The translations under genes and the position numbers were made by a program. A DNA stretch of 58,285 nucleotides from assembly GCF_030682515.1 (NCBI RefSeq), contig NZ_JAUXOD010000114.1, forward strand, positions 1-58,285, written 5' to 3'. Origin of the DNA: Hoeflea sp. Its GTDB lineage: Bacteria > Pseudomonadota > Alphaproteobacteria > Rhizobiales > Rhizobiaceae. Below, in pieces: positions 1-9,609 of this stretch (positions are counted from its first letter, which is position 1; each line of letters begins with the position of its first letter). A model generated the notes under the pieces. That model saw nothing but the letters and a program-made list of their open reading frames with translations. It did not search any database and was not told where the DNA came from.

Positions 1-327
1 CTTGCGCGAGACGCCGCGCAGCCTGAGCGGCAGCCAGACATTGTCATAGACACTGGCCCAGGGCAGCAGCGTCGGCTCCTGGAAGACGAAACCGATATTG
101 TTCTGCTCGAGCGGCGCGCCGCGCCAGTCGACGACGCCGGAGGTGGGCTGCGACAGACCGGCAATGATCCTGAGCGCGGTCGACTTTCCGCATCCCGACG
201 GGCCGAGCAGGCTCATGAAATCCCCCTCGTTGACGGTAAGGTTGACCCGGTCAAGCGCGGTGACGCCCGAGGCGAACGTCTTGCCGATGGATTGGAGGAT
301 GAGGAGTGGATGAGTTGCAGGGGGCAT
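1..327 (-). CDS. ABC transporter ATP-binding protein (3' part beyond window)
   Basis: The N-terminal 109 codons of a nitrate/sulfonate/taurine-type ABC ATPase (SsuB/TauB/ThiZ-like); the rest lies left of the window. The Walker A motif GPSGCGKST is near residue 40, and the Q-loop appears as FVFQEPTLLPW, the wording usual for this subfamily. The start is the ATG at 327. It lies downstream of the NMT1-like binding-protein gene on the same strand, separated by about 70 bp that contain a strong hairpin, so the two are probably one operon with a permease further left. It should energise import of the ligand captured by that binding protein. The substrate cannot be read from the ATPase. Confidence 0.93.
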   Translation of the reverse strand, partial: MPPATHPLLILQSIGKTFASGVTALDRVNLTVNEGDFMSLLGPSGCGKSTALRIIAGLSQPTSGVVDWRGAPLEQNNIGFVFQEPTLLPWASVYDNVWLPLRLRGVSRK

Positions 328-345
328 AAATGTCCAGATCGCAGG

Positions 346-392
346 CTTGTCGATTGACAAGGCCCGCCCGGGTACGTGCTGCCGGGCGGGCC
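346..392 (-). promoter_or_regulatory. Intercistronic hairpins between binding-protein and ATPase genes
   Basis: A perfect 11-bp inverted repeat (GGCCCGCCCGG, 361-371, and CCGGGCGGGCC, 382-392) with a 10-nt loop starts 7 bp after the binding-protein stop codon. A second small stem (CTTGTC/GACAAG, 346-361) abuts it. No T-run follows on the minus strand, so full termination is unlikely. Such structures in ABC operons often protect the upstream binding-protein mRNA or cause partial termination, giving more binding protein than ATPase; that role is inferred. Confidence 0.6.
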
Positions 393-398
393 GTTGCG

Positions 399-1400
399 TC
401 ACTTCTTCAGATCAAGCCCGACCCCGGCATTGACGTAATCGAGCGTGTAGGAGGCCTTGATGTCGATGCCTTCCTTGACCACGCCGGCGGCGACCATCTT
501 GGCGTAGAAGCTCTCCATGCGCGCATCCGTCATGGCGCCGATGCCCATCGACTCGGTGTCGCCGGAATCGACGATGCCGTATTCCTTGAGCTTGTCGATC
601 GAGAACGCGATCTGCTCGTCGTTCATGTCCGGATTGTCCTTCTGGATCAGGGCATTGGCGGCGGCATTGTCGCCGTAGAGGTAATTGTACCAGCCCTTGA
701 TCGAGCCCTCGACGAAGCACTTGACGGCTTCCGGCTTGGCGTCGATCGTCGCCTGCATCACCTCAATAGTGGTCGAATAGGTATCAAAGCCGTAATCGGC
801 CACCAAGAACAAATTGGGCTTGAAGCCGCCCTCGCGTTCGACGGCGAAGGGTTCGGAGGTGATGTAGCCCTGCTGCGCCGACTTGGGATTGGCGATGAAC
901 GGCGCCGGGTTGAATGTGTAGGGGACGCGTTTGCTGGCATCGAAGCCGAACTCGGTGACCATCCACTGGTAGTAGCTCTGGAAGCCCGCGTCGCCCAGGA
1001 TGAACTGCTCGGCGTTCTTGAGGTCTTCCCAGGTGTCGAGACCCTGGCCGGGATGGGTCATGAGCACCTGCGGCTCCTTCTGGAACGAGGCCGCGACCAC
1101 CTTGACGGGGATGTTCTGCTCGACCGCCGAGAAGGCCTCGAGCATGTTGCCGCCCATGTGGAATTCGATCTTGCCGGCGAGCAGCAGCGCACGGTTGTTC
1201 ACCTGCGGGCCGCCCTGGGCGATGGTGACCTCGAGGCCGCAGGCCGCATAGGTGCCGTCGGCCACGGACTGATAGAAGCCGCCGTGCTCGGGCTGCGCCA
1301 GCCAGTTGGTGCCGAATGTGACTTTTTCGGCGGCAGATGCCTGCACGCCGAAAGCCAGAATGACCGTCAGAGCGGCCGAGGAGCGAAGAAGAAGCGTCAT
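399..1400 (-). CDS. NMT1/THI5-like ABC transporter substrate-binding protein
   Basis: A periplasmic solute-binding protein of 333 aa in the SsuA/THI5 (NMT1) fold. A Sec signal peptide covers about residues 1-23 (positively charged start, hydrophobic stretch, likely cleavage after ASA). The mature start, with FGTNWLAQPEHGGFYQS, is typical of binding proteins related to those for hydroxymethylpyrimidine, riboflavin or similar small heterocycles. It is followed on the same strand by the ABC ATPase, and is divergent from a RidA and creatininase pair across a 277-bp spacer that must hold both promoters. The neighbours suggest import of a nitrogen-containing ring compound or cyclic amide, but the ligand is not identifiable. 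Family call is firm; specificity is open. Confidence 0.9.
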   Translation of the reverse strand: MTLLLRSSAALTVILAFGVQASAAEKVTFGTNWLAQPEHGGFYQSVADGTYAACGLEVTIAQGGPQVNNRALLLAGKIEFHMGGNMLEAFSAVEQNIPVKVVAASFQKEPQVLMTHPGQGLDTWEDLKNAEQFILGDAGFQSYYQWMVTEFGFDASKRVPYTFNPAPFIANPKSAQQGYITSEPFAVEREGGFKPNLFLVADYGFDTYSTTIEVMQATIDAKPEAVKCFVEGSIKGWYNYLYGDNAAANALIQKDNPDMNDEQIAFSIDKLKEYGIVDSGDTESMGIGAMTDARMESFYAKMVAAGVVKEGIDIKASYTLDYVNAGVGLDLKK

Positions 1401-1677
1401 ATGGTCACCATCCCTTTTGATTTGAGCGGAATTTCACAGCGAATCCCGTAAGTCGGATAACACCGATGCCTAGCAAGCCTCATGCCATGAAGCGGGACAG
1501 CAAGCCGGCCGAGATCGCTTGCGCGCGTCTGCCCAAGTCCTTTGTCTGGCTGCCCTTTGCGTAAGCATGTTGCTTAAAGTTTCACCTGTAATTGACGATC
1601 AGCGAGCAGAGTGACCCATTCCAAGCCGGGAGGGAATAGACTAAGAAAACTTTCAACAACCACGGGATCGCAAGCAC

Positions 1678-2076
1678 ATGGCTGACGAGTTGAAACACCA
1701 TACGCCACCGTCGATCCGGGCCCCGTTCGCGCGATACAGCCACGCCGTCGAGGTGCCTGCGGGACATCGGCTCGTGATGTGTTCGGGGCAGCTCGCGATC
1801 ACCCCCGACGAGCAGATTCCGGAGACGGCCGAAGCGCAGACGGAGCTGTGCTTCGGCAATGTCGCGGCGATCCTGGCGGCCGCCGGATTGGGTCTTTCCG
1901 ACATCGTCCGGATCAACGCCTATGTCACGGATCGGGCACATTTGCCGGGCTACATGGCGGTACGGGACCGGCTGTTCTCGGAGCCCGCGCCGGCCTCGAC
2001 CCTGATGATCGTCTCGGGTTTCGCGCGCGAGGCCTTCAAGGTCGAGATCGAAGTCATTGCCGCTGGCCCCACGTGA
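1678..2076 (+). CDS. RidA family protein (YjgF/YER057c/UK114)
   Basis: A 132-aa protein of the RidA superfamily. Characterised RidA members hydrolyse reactive enamine/imine intermediates, and relatives such as RutC act in pyrimidine breakdown. Visible family features are the opening APFARYSHAVEVPAGHRLVMCSGQ, the central FGNVAAILAAAGLGLSDIVR helix region, and the near-C-terminal stretch with A..TLMIV.GFAREAFKVEIEV. The canonical RidA active-site arginine (in the ..P.R.. loop) is not obvious: the loop here reads PAPASTLMIVSG. That suggests a non-archetypal Rid subgroup. It precedes the creatininase-family gene by 18 bp and is probably cotranscribed with it. The start ATG at 1678 gives the normal family length. 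Confidence 0.88.
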   Translation: MADELKHHTPPSIRAPFARYSHAVEVPAGHRLVMCSGQLAITPDEQIPETAEAQTELCFGNVAAILAAAGLGLSDIVRINAYVTDRAHLPGYMAVRDRLFSEPAPASTLMIVSGFAREAFKVEIEVIAAGPT

Positions 2077-2094
2077 GGCTGCGGCCCAGGGAGA

Positions 2095-2895
2095 ATGAAG
2101 ATGACACGGAAAATCTGGTGGGGCGATTTCACCACGCGCGACTTTCAGACCCTTGATCCGGAGACGACCATCGCCGTGCTTCCGGTGGCGGCCATCGAGC
2201 AGCACGGGCCGCATCTACCGGTGTCCACCGACAGCTCGATCATGCAGGGCATGCTGGAGACGGTGATCGCCGGGGCGCCTGACGATCTCGACATCCGCAT
2301 CCTGCCGATCCAGTGCGTGGGCAAGTCCAACGAGCACCAGCATGCGCCGGGAACACTTACCATTCCCGCCACGATCCTGATCGATCACTGGGTCGAGCTC
2401 GGCCATTCGATCGCTCGCGCCGGCATCCGCAAGGTGGTGCTGGTCAATTCCCATGGCGGCAACGAGGAGGTGATGGGCATTGTCGCGCGCGAACTGAGGG
2501 TGCGCGCCAGGATGCTCGCCGTAAAGACGTCATGGATGCGGTTCGGTCTTCCGGATGGATTGTTCAGCGCCACCGAAACCGCCTATGGCATTCACGGCGG
2601 CGATGTCGAGACATCGTTGATGCTGCATTTCCGGCCGGAGCTGGTGGCGTTCGACCAGGCCGAGAATTTCGTCTCGGCGGTGACCCGCGCGGAAAAGGAA
2701 TTCGACCTGCTGCGCCACACCGGCTCGCACGCCTTCGCCTGGATCGCCAGCGACCTCAATGCCTCGGGCGCTGTGGGCGAGGCGGCGCTGGCGACGGCGG
2801 CCAAGGGGGACGCCACGGCGCGCCATCAGGCCACGGGTTTTCTCAATCTGATCAAGGATGTCCGCGCAGCCAAGCTCGACGACTGGCTGGCGTGA
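2095..2895 (+). CDS. Creatininase family protein (creatinine amidohydrolase-like)
   Basis: A 266-aa metal-dependent amidohydrolase of the creatininase family, which includes creatinine amidohydrolases, MftE-type peptidases and FAPy deformylases. Metal-ligand motifs are all present: E..EQHGPHLP near residue 35, D/S in STDSS, NSHGGNEE near 120, and GIHGGDVETSLML near 165. Length matches the family. It lies directly behind the RidA gene and faces a binding protein/ABC operon, so it probably opens an imported cyclic amide or deformylates a ring product. True creatininase activity cannot be claimed, because the family is broad. The tail is convergent with the PilZ-like gene, 21 bp away. An internal ATG two codons on (2101) is an equally possible start. 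Confidence 0.9.
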   Translation: MKMTRKIWWGDFTTRDFQTLDPETTIAVLPVAAIEQHGPHLPVSTDSSIMQGMLETVIAGAPDDLDIRILPIQCVGKSNEHQHAPGTLTIPATILIDHWVELGHSIARAGIRKVVLVNSHGGNEEVMGIVARELRVRARMLAVKTSWMRFGLPDGLFSATETAYGIHGGDVETSLMLHFRPELVAFDQAENFVSAVTRAEKEFDLLRHTGSHAFAWIASDLNASGAVGEAALATAAKGDATARHQATGFLNLIKDVRAAKLDDWLA

Positions 2896-2916
2896 ACTCG
2901 CTTCAGCTCGCAGATC

Positions 2917-3276
2917 TCAGGTCTTGGGAATGGTCTTGATGCGGCCGATCTTGTCGACGATGTCGGTGGTCAGAAGCGTGGTGAACTTGACATTGATAGT
3001 GTATTTGCCCTGCGACCTGGCCTTGCCATGCACCTTGGACCCCAGGCCCGGAATGATGATGTAGACATCTTCGGCCCGGCTGGGGAAATAGTCCGATGTC
3101 AGCAGGCAGCCGTCCTCGCACAGATTGACCAGCCAGGACGGCACGGCGATGTGCTCGTCGCCGTCGCGTTTGCGGACATGGGTGATCACCGGGCAATTGG
3201 CGTCGCGGCGCACATAGATGCGCCGCCCTTCTTTCGCGTCTCCCAGCTGCGTCAGCGCATATCTTTTCGGCTGCAT
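2917..3276 (-). CDS. PilZ-like domain protein, hypothetical
   Basis: A 119-aa soluble protein. An N-terminal basic patch with RRIYVRRDANCPV resembles the RxxxR region of PilZ domains, followed by PSWLVNLCEDGCLLTSDYFP, which occupies the place of the D/NxSxxG motif, and a beta-rich end (VYIIIPGLG, GKARSQGKYTINVKF). PilZ domains bind cyclic di-GMP, but here the second motif is degenerate (NLCEDG instead of DxSxxG), so ligand binding is uncertain. The gene stands alone between two convergent or divergent neighbours. The ATG at 3276 was chosen because it gives a PilZ-sized protein. The fold call rests on pattern resemblance only. Confidence 0.6.
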   Translation of the reverse strand: MQPKRYALTQLGDAKEGRRIYVRRDANCPVITHVRKRDGDEHIAVPSWLVNLCEDGCLLTSDYFPSRAEDVYIIIPGLGSKVHGKARSQGKYTINVKFTTLLTTDIVDKIGRIKTIPKT

Positions 3277-3503
3277 GGTCCGGTCCTCACAAAGCCGCAG
3301 AATACAGATTCAAGGGTATCCGGATAAAGCTAAGGAAACATTGACGGGTTGATGCCTGTTCCGGCGCGCTGTGAAGCCGGGGATGCGACCGGCGGACGCG
3401 GTCGGGCGGAAACCGCTGGCCGGCCCGGCGATTTTGGTGAATTGTCACCCGGCGGCTCAGCCCGGGCTTGAGTTTACGATCGACAATGTCCAGTTTGAGA
3501 ATC

Positions 3504-3965
3504 ATGCCAACATACGAAACCACCCGCATCGTTCCCCATTCGCCGCGCCAGATGTTCGATCTGGTCGCGGACGTGGAGCGCTATCCGGAGTTCCTGCCGC
3601 TGTGCGAGGCGACAAGCATCCGCGAGCGCAAGGAGCGCGACGGCAAGACCCTGCTCATCGTCGAGATGACGGTGGGCTACAAGGCGATCCGCGAGACCTT
3701 CGCCACCCAGGATCTTCTCAAGCCCGACGAGCTCGAGATCGATGTGAAATATCTCGACGGCCCGTTCAAGTATCTCGACAACAAATGGTCGTTCGAGACC
3801 CATGGCGAGGGCGGCTGCCAGGTGCGCTTCTTCATCGATTACGAGTTCAAGAGCCGGATGCTGGGCATGCTGATGGGATCGATGTTCGACCGCGCCTTCC
3901 GGATGTTTTCCGAAGCCTTCGAGAAGCGCGCCCAGGCGATCTACGGCAACGCCGCGGTGTCCTGA
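3504..3965 (+). CDS. Coq10/RatA-family START-domain protein
   Basis: A 153-aa single START/SRPBCC-domain protein of the Coq10/RatA (polyketide cyclase) family. Eukaryotic Coq10 binds ubiquinone for respiration; bacterial RatA has been described as a ribosome-association toxin, but most alphaproteobacterial copies are thought to be quinone chaperones. Family signatures are the opening YETTRIVPHSPRQMFDLV, the DVERYPEFLPLCEA loop and the C-terminal helix with FRMFSEAFEKRAQAIYG. The ATG at 3504 is preferred over an in-frame upstream ATG at 3468, because the family begins at the MPTYETTR residues. It ends 3 bp before the convergent cinA gene. This position beside cinA-ispDF is conserved in rhizobia. 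Confidence 0.9.
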   Translation: MPTYETTRIVPHSPRQMFDLVADVERYPEFLPLCEATSIRERKERDGKTLLIVEMTVGYKAIRETFATQDLLKPDELEIDVKYLDGPFKYLDNKWSFETHGEGGCQVRFFIDYEFKSRMLGMLMGSMFDRAFRMFSEAFEKRAQAIYGNAAVS

Positions 3966-3968
3966 AAC

Positions 3969-4493
3969 CTAGCGCGTGGTTGCGCGGCCGATCAGCGCTT
4001 CCAGCGCCGCGCGCACGGTGGCCGCGCGGATCAGGTCGCGGCTCCAGCTCGGATCCCAGCGCAGCTCCACCGCGCTGGTCAGATCATCGGGTCCGGACAG
4101 GCCCATGAAGACCAGCCCCACCGGTTTTTCAGCAGACCCTCCGCCGGGGCCGGCGACTCCTGTCACCGAGACGGCGAAGCCGGCGCGCGACCGGCGCCGG
4201 GCGCCGAGCACCATTTCGGTCGCCACCTGGGCCGAGACCGCGCCAAAGGCCTCGAGCGTGGCTGGCCTGACGCCCAGCATGTCCTCCTTGGCCTCGTTCG
4301 AATAGGTCACGAAGCCGCGGTCGAACACCGAAGACGATCCGGAAATGTCGGTGATGGCGCCGGCGATCAGCCCGCCAGTGCAGGATTCGGCCGTCGCCAC
4401 CATCGCGCCGATGGAACTGAATATGTCGACGACTTCCCGCGCCAGACGGCGGCTGTCGGCCCGGATTTCGGCAAGCAGCTCCGTGTCCATCAT
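3969..4493 (-). CDS. cinA: CinA C-terminal family nicotinamide-nucleotide amidohydrolase
   Basis: A 174-aa stand-alone CinA C-terminal (PncC) domain, which deamidates nicotinamide mononucleotide to nicotinate mononucleotide in pyridine-nucleotide recycling. Diagnostic motifs are [16 protein letters not shown] near residue 33, the middle [16 protein letters not shown] and [12 protein letters not shown] near 120. The conserved catalytic serine/lysine surroundings are intact. The start ATG at 4493 overlaps the stop of ispDF (ATGA), so translation is coupled to ispDF. The name cinA is often used, although the N-terminal CinA domain is absent; pncC is the alternative name. Confidence 0.93.
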   Translation of the reverse strand: MMDTELLAEIRADSRRLAREVVDIFSSIGAMVATAESCTGGLIAGAITDISGSSSVFDRGFVTYSNEAKEDMLGVRPATLEAFGAVSAQVATEMVLGARRRSRAGFAVSVTGVAGPGGGSAEKPVGLVFMGLSGPDDLTSAVELRWDPSWSRDLIRAATVRAALEALIGRATTR

Positions 4494-5686
4494 CCCCGGC
4501 CTCCAAACACCACGGTGGCGGTGGCGATGGCTGGGATGCCCTCGCGCCGGCCGGCAAAGCCGATGGTCTCGTTGGTGGTGGCCTTGACCGAGCAGCGATC
4601 GATCGCAATGTCGAGGATGCGGGCGAGGGCCGCGCGCATGTCCTGCCGGTGCGGGCCGATCCTCGGCGCTTCGGCGATGATGGTCACATCGGCGTTCATG
4701 ATCACGCCGCCGGCGTCGCGGACGATCTTGGCGGCGTGGGCCAGGAAGATCTCCGACGCAGCGCCGCGCCATTGCGGGTCGGACGGCGGGAAATGATCAC
4801 CGATATCGCCTGCGCCGCAGGTGGCGAGCAACGCGTCGGTGAGCGCATGCAGCCCGACATCGGCATCCGAATGGCCGTCCAGCCGCTGGTCATGGGGGAT
4901 CCGCACCCCGCAGAGGGTGACATAATCGCCCGGCACCAGCCGGTGCACGTCATAGCCGTTGCCGGTGCGCACGTCGGGCAGCGGCACGGGCGAAAGTGTC
5001 TCGTCGGCCATGGCGATATCCTCGGCGGTGGTGAGCTTGACATTCGACGGGTGGCCCGGCGTCAGGCGCACGTCCAGTCCCGCCCATTCGGCGATGGCGC
5101 AATCATCGGTAAAACCGGACTCGACAGCGGCGCGGGCGTGGGCGGTGAAAATCGCCTGATACTCAAATCCCTGCGGCGTCTGTGCGCCGAACAGGCCGGC
5201 GCGCGGCACGGTGCCTGCGACATTGCCGCGCGCGTCGCCGCGCTTGAGCGTGTCGGCGACAGCGACCGCGGGCAGGGCAGCCGGGCTGCCGTCGCCCAAA
5301 GCCGCAAGCACTCCGTCGATGATGGCATGGGTGACGAAGGGGCGGACCGCGTCGTGAATCAGCACCAGGCGCGGCGGGGATCCGGCCATGGCTTCCAGCC
5401 CGGCGCGCACCGAGGCCTGCCGGTCGGCGCCGCCCACCACGGTGCGGACGCGGCCCAGGTCGGAGAGGGCGGCCGTGGCCCGGGCATAGAGTGCGGCGTC
5501 ATCGGCATGAATGACCACCACGACGGCGTCGCAGCCGGGATGGCTCAGGAAGGCCTCCAGCGTGCGGGCGATCACCGGGCGGCCGCCGATGCAGCGGTAC
5601 TGCTTCGGGCCTTCGGCGGGCGAGCCGGCGCGCTCGCCGCGGCCTGCGGCGACCATCAGCAGGCCGAATTTTTGTGCAGTGGTCAT
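4490..5686 (-). CDS. ispDF: Bifunctional IspD/IspF isoprenoid enzyme
   Basis: A 398-aa fusion for two steps of the MEP pathway: 2-C-methyl-D-erythritol 4-phosphate cytidylyltransferase (IspD, about residues 1-230) and 2,4-cyclodiphosphate synthase (IspF, about 238-398). IspD signatures are AAGRGERAG at the N-terminus, [17 protein letters not shown] and [10 protein letters not shown]. IspF signatures are [12 protein letters not shown] (zinc ligands D and H), [19 protein letters not shown], and the C-terminal KATTNE..GF.GR.EGI. Fusion of these two enzymes is standard in alphaproteobacteria. cinA follows with an overlapping start. A 160-bp spacer separates it from the divergent dusB gene and must carry both promoters. 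Confidence 0.97.
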   Translation of the reverse strand: MTTAQKFGLLMVAAGRGERAGSPAEGPKQYRCIGGRPVIARTLEAFLSHPGCDAVVVVIHADDAALYARATAALSDLGRVRTVVGGADRQASVRAGLEAMAGSPPRLVLIHDAVRPFVTHAIIDGVLAALGDGSPAALPAVAVADTLKRGDARGNVAGTVPRAGLFGAQTPQGFEYQAIFTAHARAAVESGFTDDCAIAEWAGLDVRLTPGHPSNVKLTTAEDIAMADETLSPVPLPDVRTGNGYDVHRLVPGDYVTLCGVRIPHDQRLDGHSDADVGLHALTDALLATCGAGDIGDHFPPSDPQWRGAASEIFLAHAAKIVRDAGGVIMNADVTIIAEAPRIGPHRQDMRAALARILDIAIDRCSVKATTNETIGFAGRREGIPAIATATVVFGGRG

Positions 5687-5846
5687 GTCTTTCCAGATCC
5701 CGCGATCTTGCTCCGCAGGTGTTTAGAGCTTGTGCTGTCGGGAAAAAAGCTCTTTTGCATTTTTCTGCGCAACCGCGCGAATACTGCTTGGCAAGGGCGC
5801 GGTAGTTGGCTAAAAAAAGGGCAATCAAGAAAGTTGCACGAAACAC

Positions 5847-6871
<1,025 letters not shown>

Positions 6872-6875
<4 letters not shown>

Positions 6876-8035
6876 TCGACAAGCTCGCCGACGAGATCGC
6901 GTCCGCCGATGCTGAAACCGCCGGCATGGTGCTGAACGCCATCCAGCACCCGGTGATCATGGTCGATGGCGACGGCGTCGTCTGCTTCGCCAACTGGGAG
7001 GCGGAATCGTTCTTCGCCGCCAGCGCCGCCCATCTCGGCCGGCACAAGCTCGAGACCTTCATACCGTTCGGCAGCCCGCTGCTGCAGCTGATCGAGCAGG
7101 TGCGCGACCGCCGCGCCGCCGTCAACGAATACCGGGTGGACCTGAGTTCGCCCCGGCTTGGCAATGACAAGCTGGTCGATCTCTACGTGGCGCCGGTGGC
7201 GGGCCTGCCCGACAATGTCGTCGTGGTGTTCCAGGAACGCTCGATGGCCGACAAGATCGACCGGCAGCTCACGCACCGCGCCGCCGCCCGCTCGGTCACG
7301 GGCCTCGCCTCGATGCTGGCGCACGAAATCAAGAACCCGCTGTCGGGGATCCGGGGCGCGGCGCAGCTTCTGGAAATGTCGGTGGGCGACGAGGACCGCG
7401 CGCTCGCCCGGCTGATCCGCGACGAGACCGACCGCATCGTCTCGCTGGTCGACCGGATGGAGATCTTTTCCGACGAGCGGCCCGTGGACCGCGTTCCGGT
7501 CAACATTCATTCCGTGCTCGATCACGTCAAGGCCGTGGCCAAGGCGGGGTTCGCGCGCCGCATCCGGTTCGTGGAACTCTACGATCCGTCGCTGCCGCCG
7601 GTCTACGCCAATCGCGACCAGCTGGTGCAGGTGTTCCTCAACCTGGTCAAGAACGCCGCCGAGGCGATCGGCGACGACCCCAATGGCGAGATCGTGCTGA
7701 CCACGGCCTACCGACCGGGCATCAAGCTGTCGGTGGCCGGTACCCGCGAAAAGGTCTCGCTGCCGCTCGAATTCTGCGTGCAGGACAATGGGCCCGGCGT
7801 GCCGGCCGACCTGGTCCAGCACCTGTTCGATCCGTTCATCACCACCAAGACCAACGGCACCGGCCTGGGGCTCGCGCTCGTCGCCAAGATCGTCGGCGGC
7901 CATGGCGGCATCGTCGAGTGCGACAGCCAGAGCAGCAAGACCACTTTCCGCATTCTGATGCCGGTCTCGCCCGACGGCCGGCCGATCAAGCCGTTGCCGT
8001 CTGCCAAGGGCAAGGCATCCGGCCAAAAGGACTGA
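6872..8035 (+). CDS. ntrB: Nitrogen regulation sensor histidine kinase NtrB
   Basis: A 387-aa cytoplasmic two-component sensor that phosphorylates or dephosphorylates NtrC according to nitrogen status relayed by PII proteins. An N-terminal PAS domain (about residues 18-110) is followed by the HisKA motif [14 protein letters not shown], with the phospho-accepting His near residue 151, and an HATPase domain with [11 protein letters not shown] (N-box), DNGPGVP (G1) and TGLGLALV (G2). The GTG at 6872 is chosen because it overlaps the dusB stop, and because homologues start shortly before the same [13 protein letters not shown] stretch. The reading frame runs open far upstream through dusB, but that part is out of frame with a real gene. 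Confidence 0.95.
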
Positions 8036-8036
8036 C

Positions 8037-9491
8037 ATGATGGGCAAAGCCACCATACTTGTTGCAGATGACGACGCGGCGATCCGCACGGTGCTCAACC
8101 AGGCGCTCACCCGCGCCGGCTACGAGGTGCGCATCACCTCGAACGCGGCCACGCTGTGGCGCTGGATTTCGGCCGGGGACGGCGATCTGGTGATCACCGA
8201 TGTGATCATGCCCGACGAGAACGCCTTCGACCTGCTGCCGCGGATCAGGCGGTCGCGGCCCGACCTGCCTGTGCTGGTGATGAGTGCGCAGAACACCTTC
8301 ATGACCGCCATCAAGGCGTCCGAATGCGGCGCCTATGACTATCTGCCCAAGCCCTTCGACCTGACCGAGTTGATCAGCATCATCGGCAGGGCGCTGTCGG
8401 AGCCGCGCAAGCTCGCGGCCCAGCCCGAGGAGGCGAGCGAGGGCATGCCGCTGGTGGGACGCTCGACCGCCATGCAGGAGATCTACCGGGTCCTGGCCCG
8501 GCTGATGCAGACGGATCTGACGCTGATGATCACCGGCGAATCGGGCACCGGCAAGGAACTGGTGGCGCGCGCGCTGCATGACTACGGCAAGCGCCGCAAC
8601 GGCCCCTTCGTCGCCATCAACATGGCCGCCATTCCGCGCGACCTGATCGAATCCGAACTGTTCGGCCATGAGAAGGGCGCCTTCACCGGGGCGCAGAACC
8701 GCTCCACCGGCCGGTTCGAGCAGGCCGAAGGCGGAACCCTGTTCCTCGACGAGATCGGCGACATGCCGATGGACGCCCAGACCCGGCTGCTGAGAGTCCT
8801 GCAGCAGGGCGAATACACCACCGTGGGCGGGCGCACCCCGATCAAGACCGATGTCCGGATCGTCGCCGCCACCAACAAGGATCTCAAGATCCTGATCAAC
8901 CAGGGCCTGTTCCGCGAGGATCTGTTCTACCGGCTCAACGTTGTCCCGCTCAGGCTGCCCTCGCTCCGCGACCGGGCCGAGGATGTGCCGGACCTTGTGC
9001 GCCATTTCGTGCGCCAGGCCGTGGGCGAAGGGCTCGACGCCAAGCGGTTTGACGGGGAGGCGCTCGACCTGCTCAAGGCCTATGCCTGGCCGGGCAATGT
9101 GCGCGAACTCGAAAACGTGGTGCGCCGGGTGTTGGCGCTCTACCCCCAGGACGTCATCACCCGCGAGATCATCGACAACGAACTGCGCATCGAATCGCCA
9201 GAACCCGCCTCGCCGCAAGGGTCCACCTCGATCGGCCCCACCACCATCGCCCAGTCGGTGGAGGAAAACATGCGGCGCTACTTCGCGGGCTTCGGCGAAG
9301 ACCTGCCGCCCTCGGGGCTCTACCAGCGGGTGCTCGAAGAAGTCGAATATCCGCTGATCCTGGCGGCGCTGACGGCCACGCGCGGCAACCAGATCAAGGC
9401 CGCCGACCTGCTCGGCCTCAACCGCAACACGCTGCGCAAGAAAATCCGCGAACTCGGGGTCACCGTCTACCGCTCGCCGCGCCTGGCCTGA
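8037..9491 (+). CDS. ntrC: Nitrogen regulation response regulator NtrC
   Basis: A 484-aa sigma-54-dependent activator. The receiver domain (about 1-125) carries the acidic cluster ADDD and the phospho-acceptor D55 in ITDVIMPDE. The AAA+ domain (about 145-375) has Walker A GESGTGKE, the sigma-54-contacting loop GAFTGA (intact) and the DE box [12 protein letters not shown] Fis-type DNA-binding helix-turn-helix lies at the C-terminus ([17 protein letters not shown]). It starts one base after the ntrB stop and is translationally linked to it. It should activate nitrogen-scavenging genes such as glnA or glnII and amt from sigma-54 promoters elsewhere. Confidence 0.97.
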   Translation: MMGKATILVADDDAAIRTVLNQALTRAGYEVRITSNAATLWRWISAGDGDLVITDVIMPDENAFDLLPRIRRSRPDLPVLVMSAQNTFMTAIKASECGAYDYLPKPFDLTELISIIGRALSEPRKLAAQPEEASEGMPLVGRSTAMQEIYRVLARLMQTDLTLMITGESGTGKELVARALHDYGKRRNGPFVAINMAAIPRDLIESELFGHEKGAFTGAQNRSTGRFEQAEGGTLFLDEIGDMPMDAQTRLLRVLQQGEYTTVGGRTPIKTDVRIVAATNKDLKILINQGLFREDLFYRLNVVPLRLPSLRDRAEDVPDLVRHFVRQAVGEGLDAKRFDGEALDLLKAYAWPGNVRELENVVRRVLALYPQDVITREIIDNELRIESPEPASPQGSTSIGPTTIAQSVEENMRRYFAGFGEDLPPSGLYQRVLEEVEYPLILAALTATRGNQIKAADLLGLNRNTLRKKIRELGVTVYRSPRLA

Positions 9492-9515
9492 CAGAGCCAA
9501 TCGGCGCCGAGGCGC

Positions 9516-9545
9516 TTGACAGGCTTCGGGTGAAAGTTGCATTTT
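9516..9545 (+). promoter_or_regulatory. Candidate sigma-70 promoter for ntrYX
   Basis: A perfect -35 hexamer TTGACA lies at 9516-9521 in the 118-bp gap between ntrC and ntrY. About 18 bp later comes CATTTT, a weak -10 match. The gap itself suggests that ntrYX has its own promoter rather than relying on ntrBC readthrough. Confidence 0.3.
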
Positions 9546-9609
9546 CGCCACATTGTGTTGCTTGTTCGCAACGAAACAGTCCGGGCGAATCTGGAGCAGC
9601 AAGAACCAC

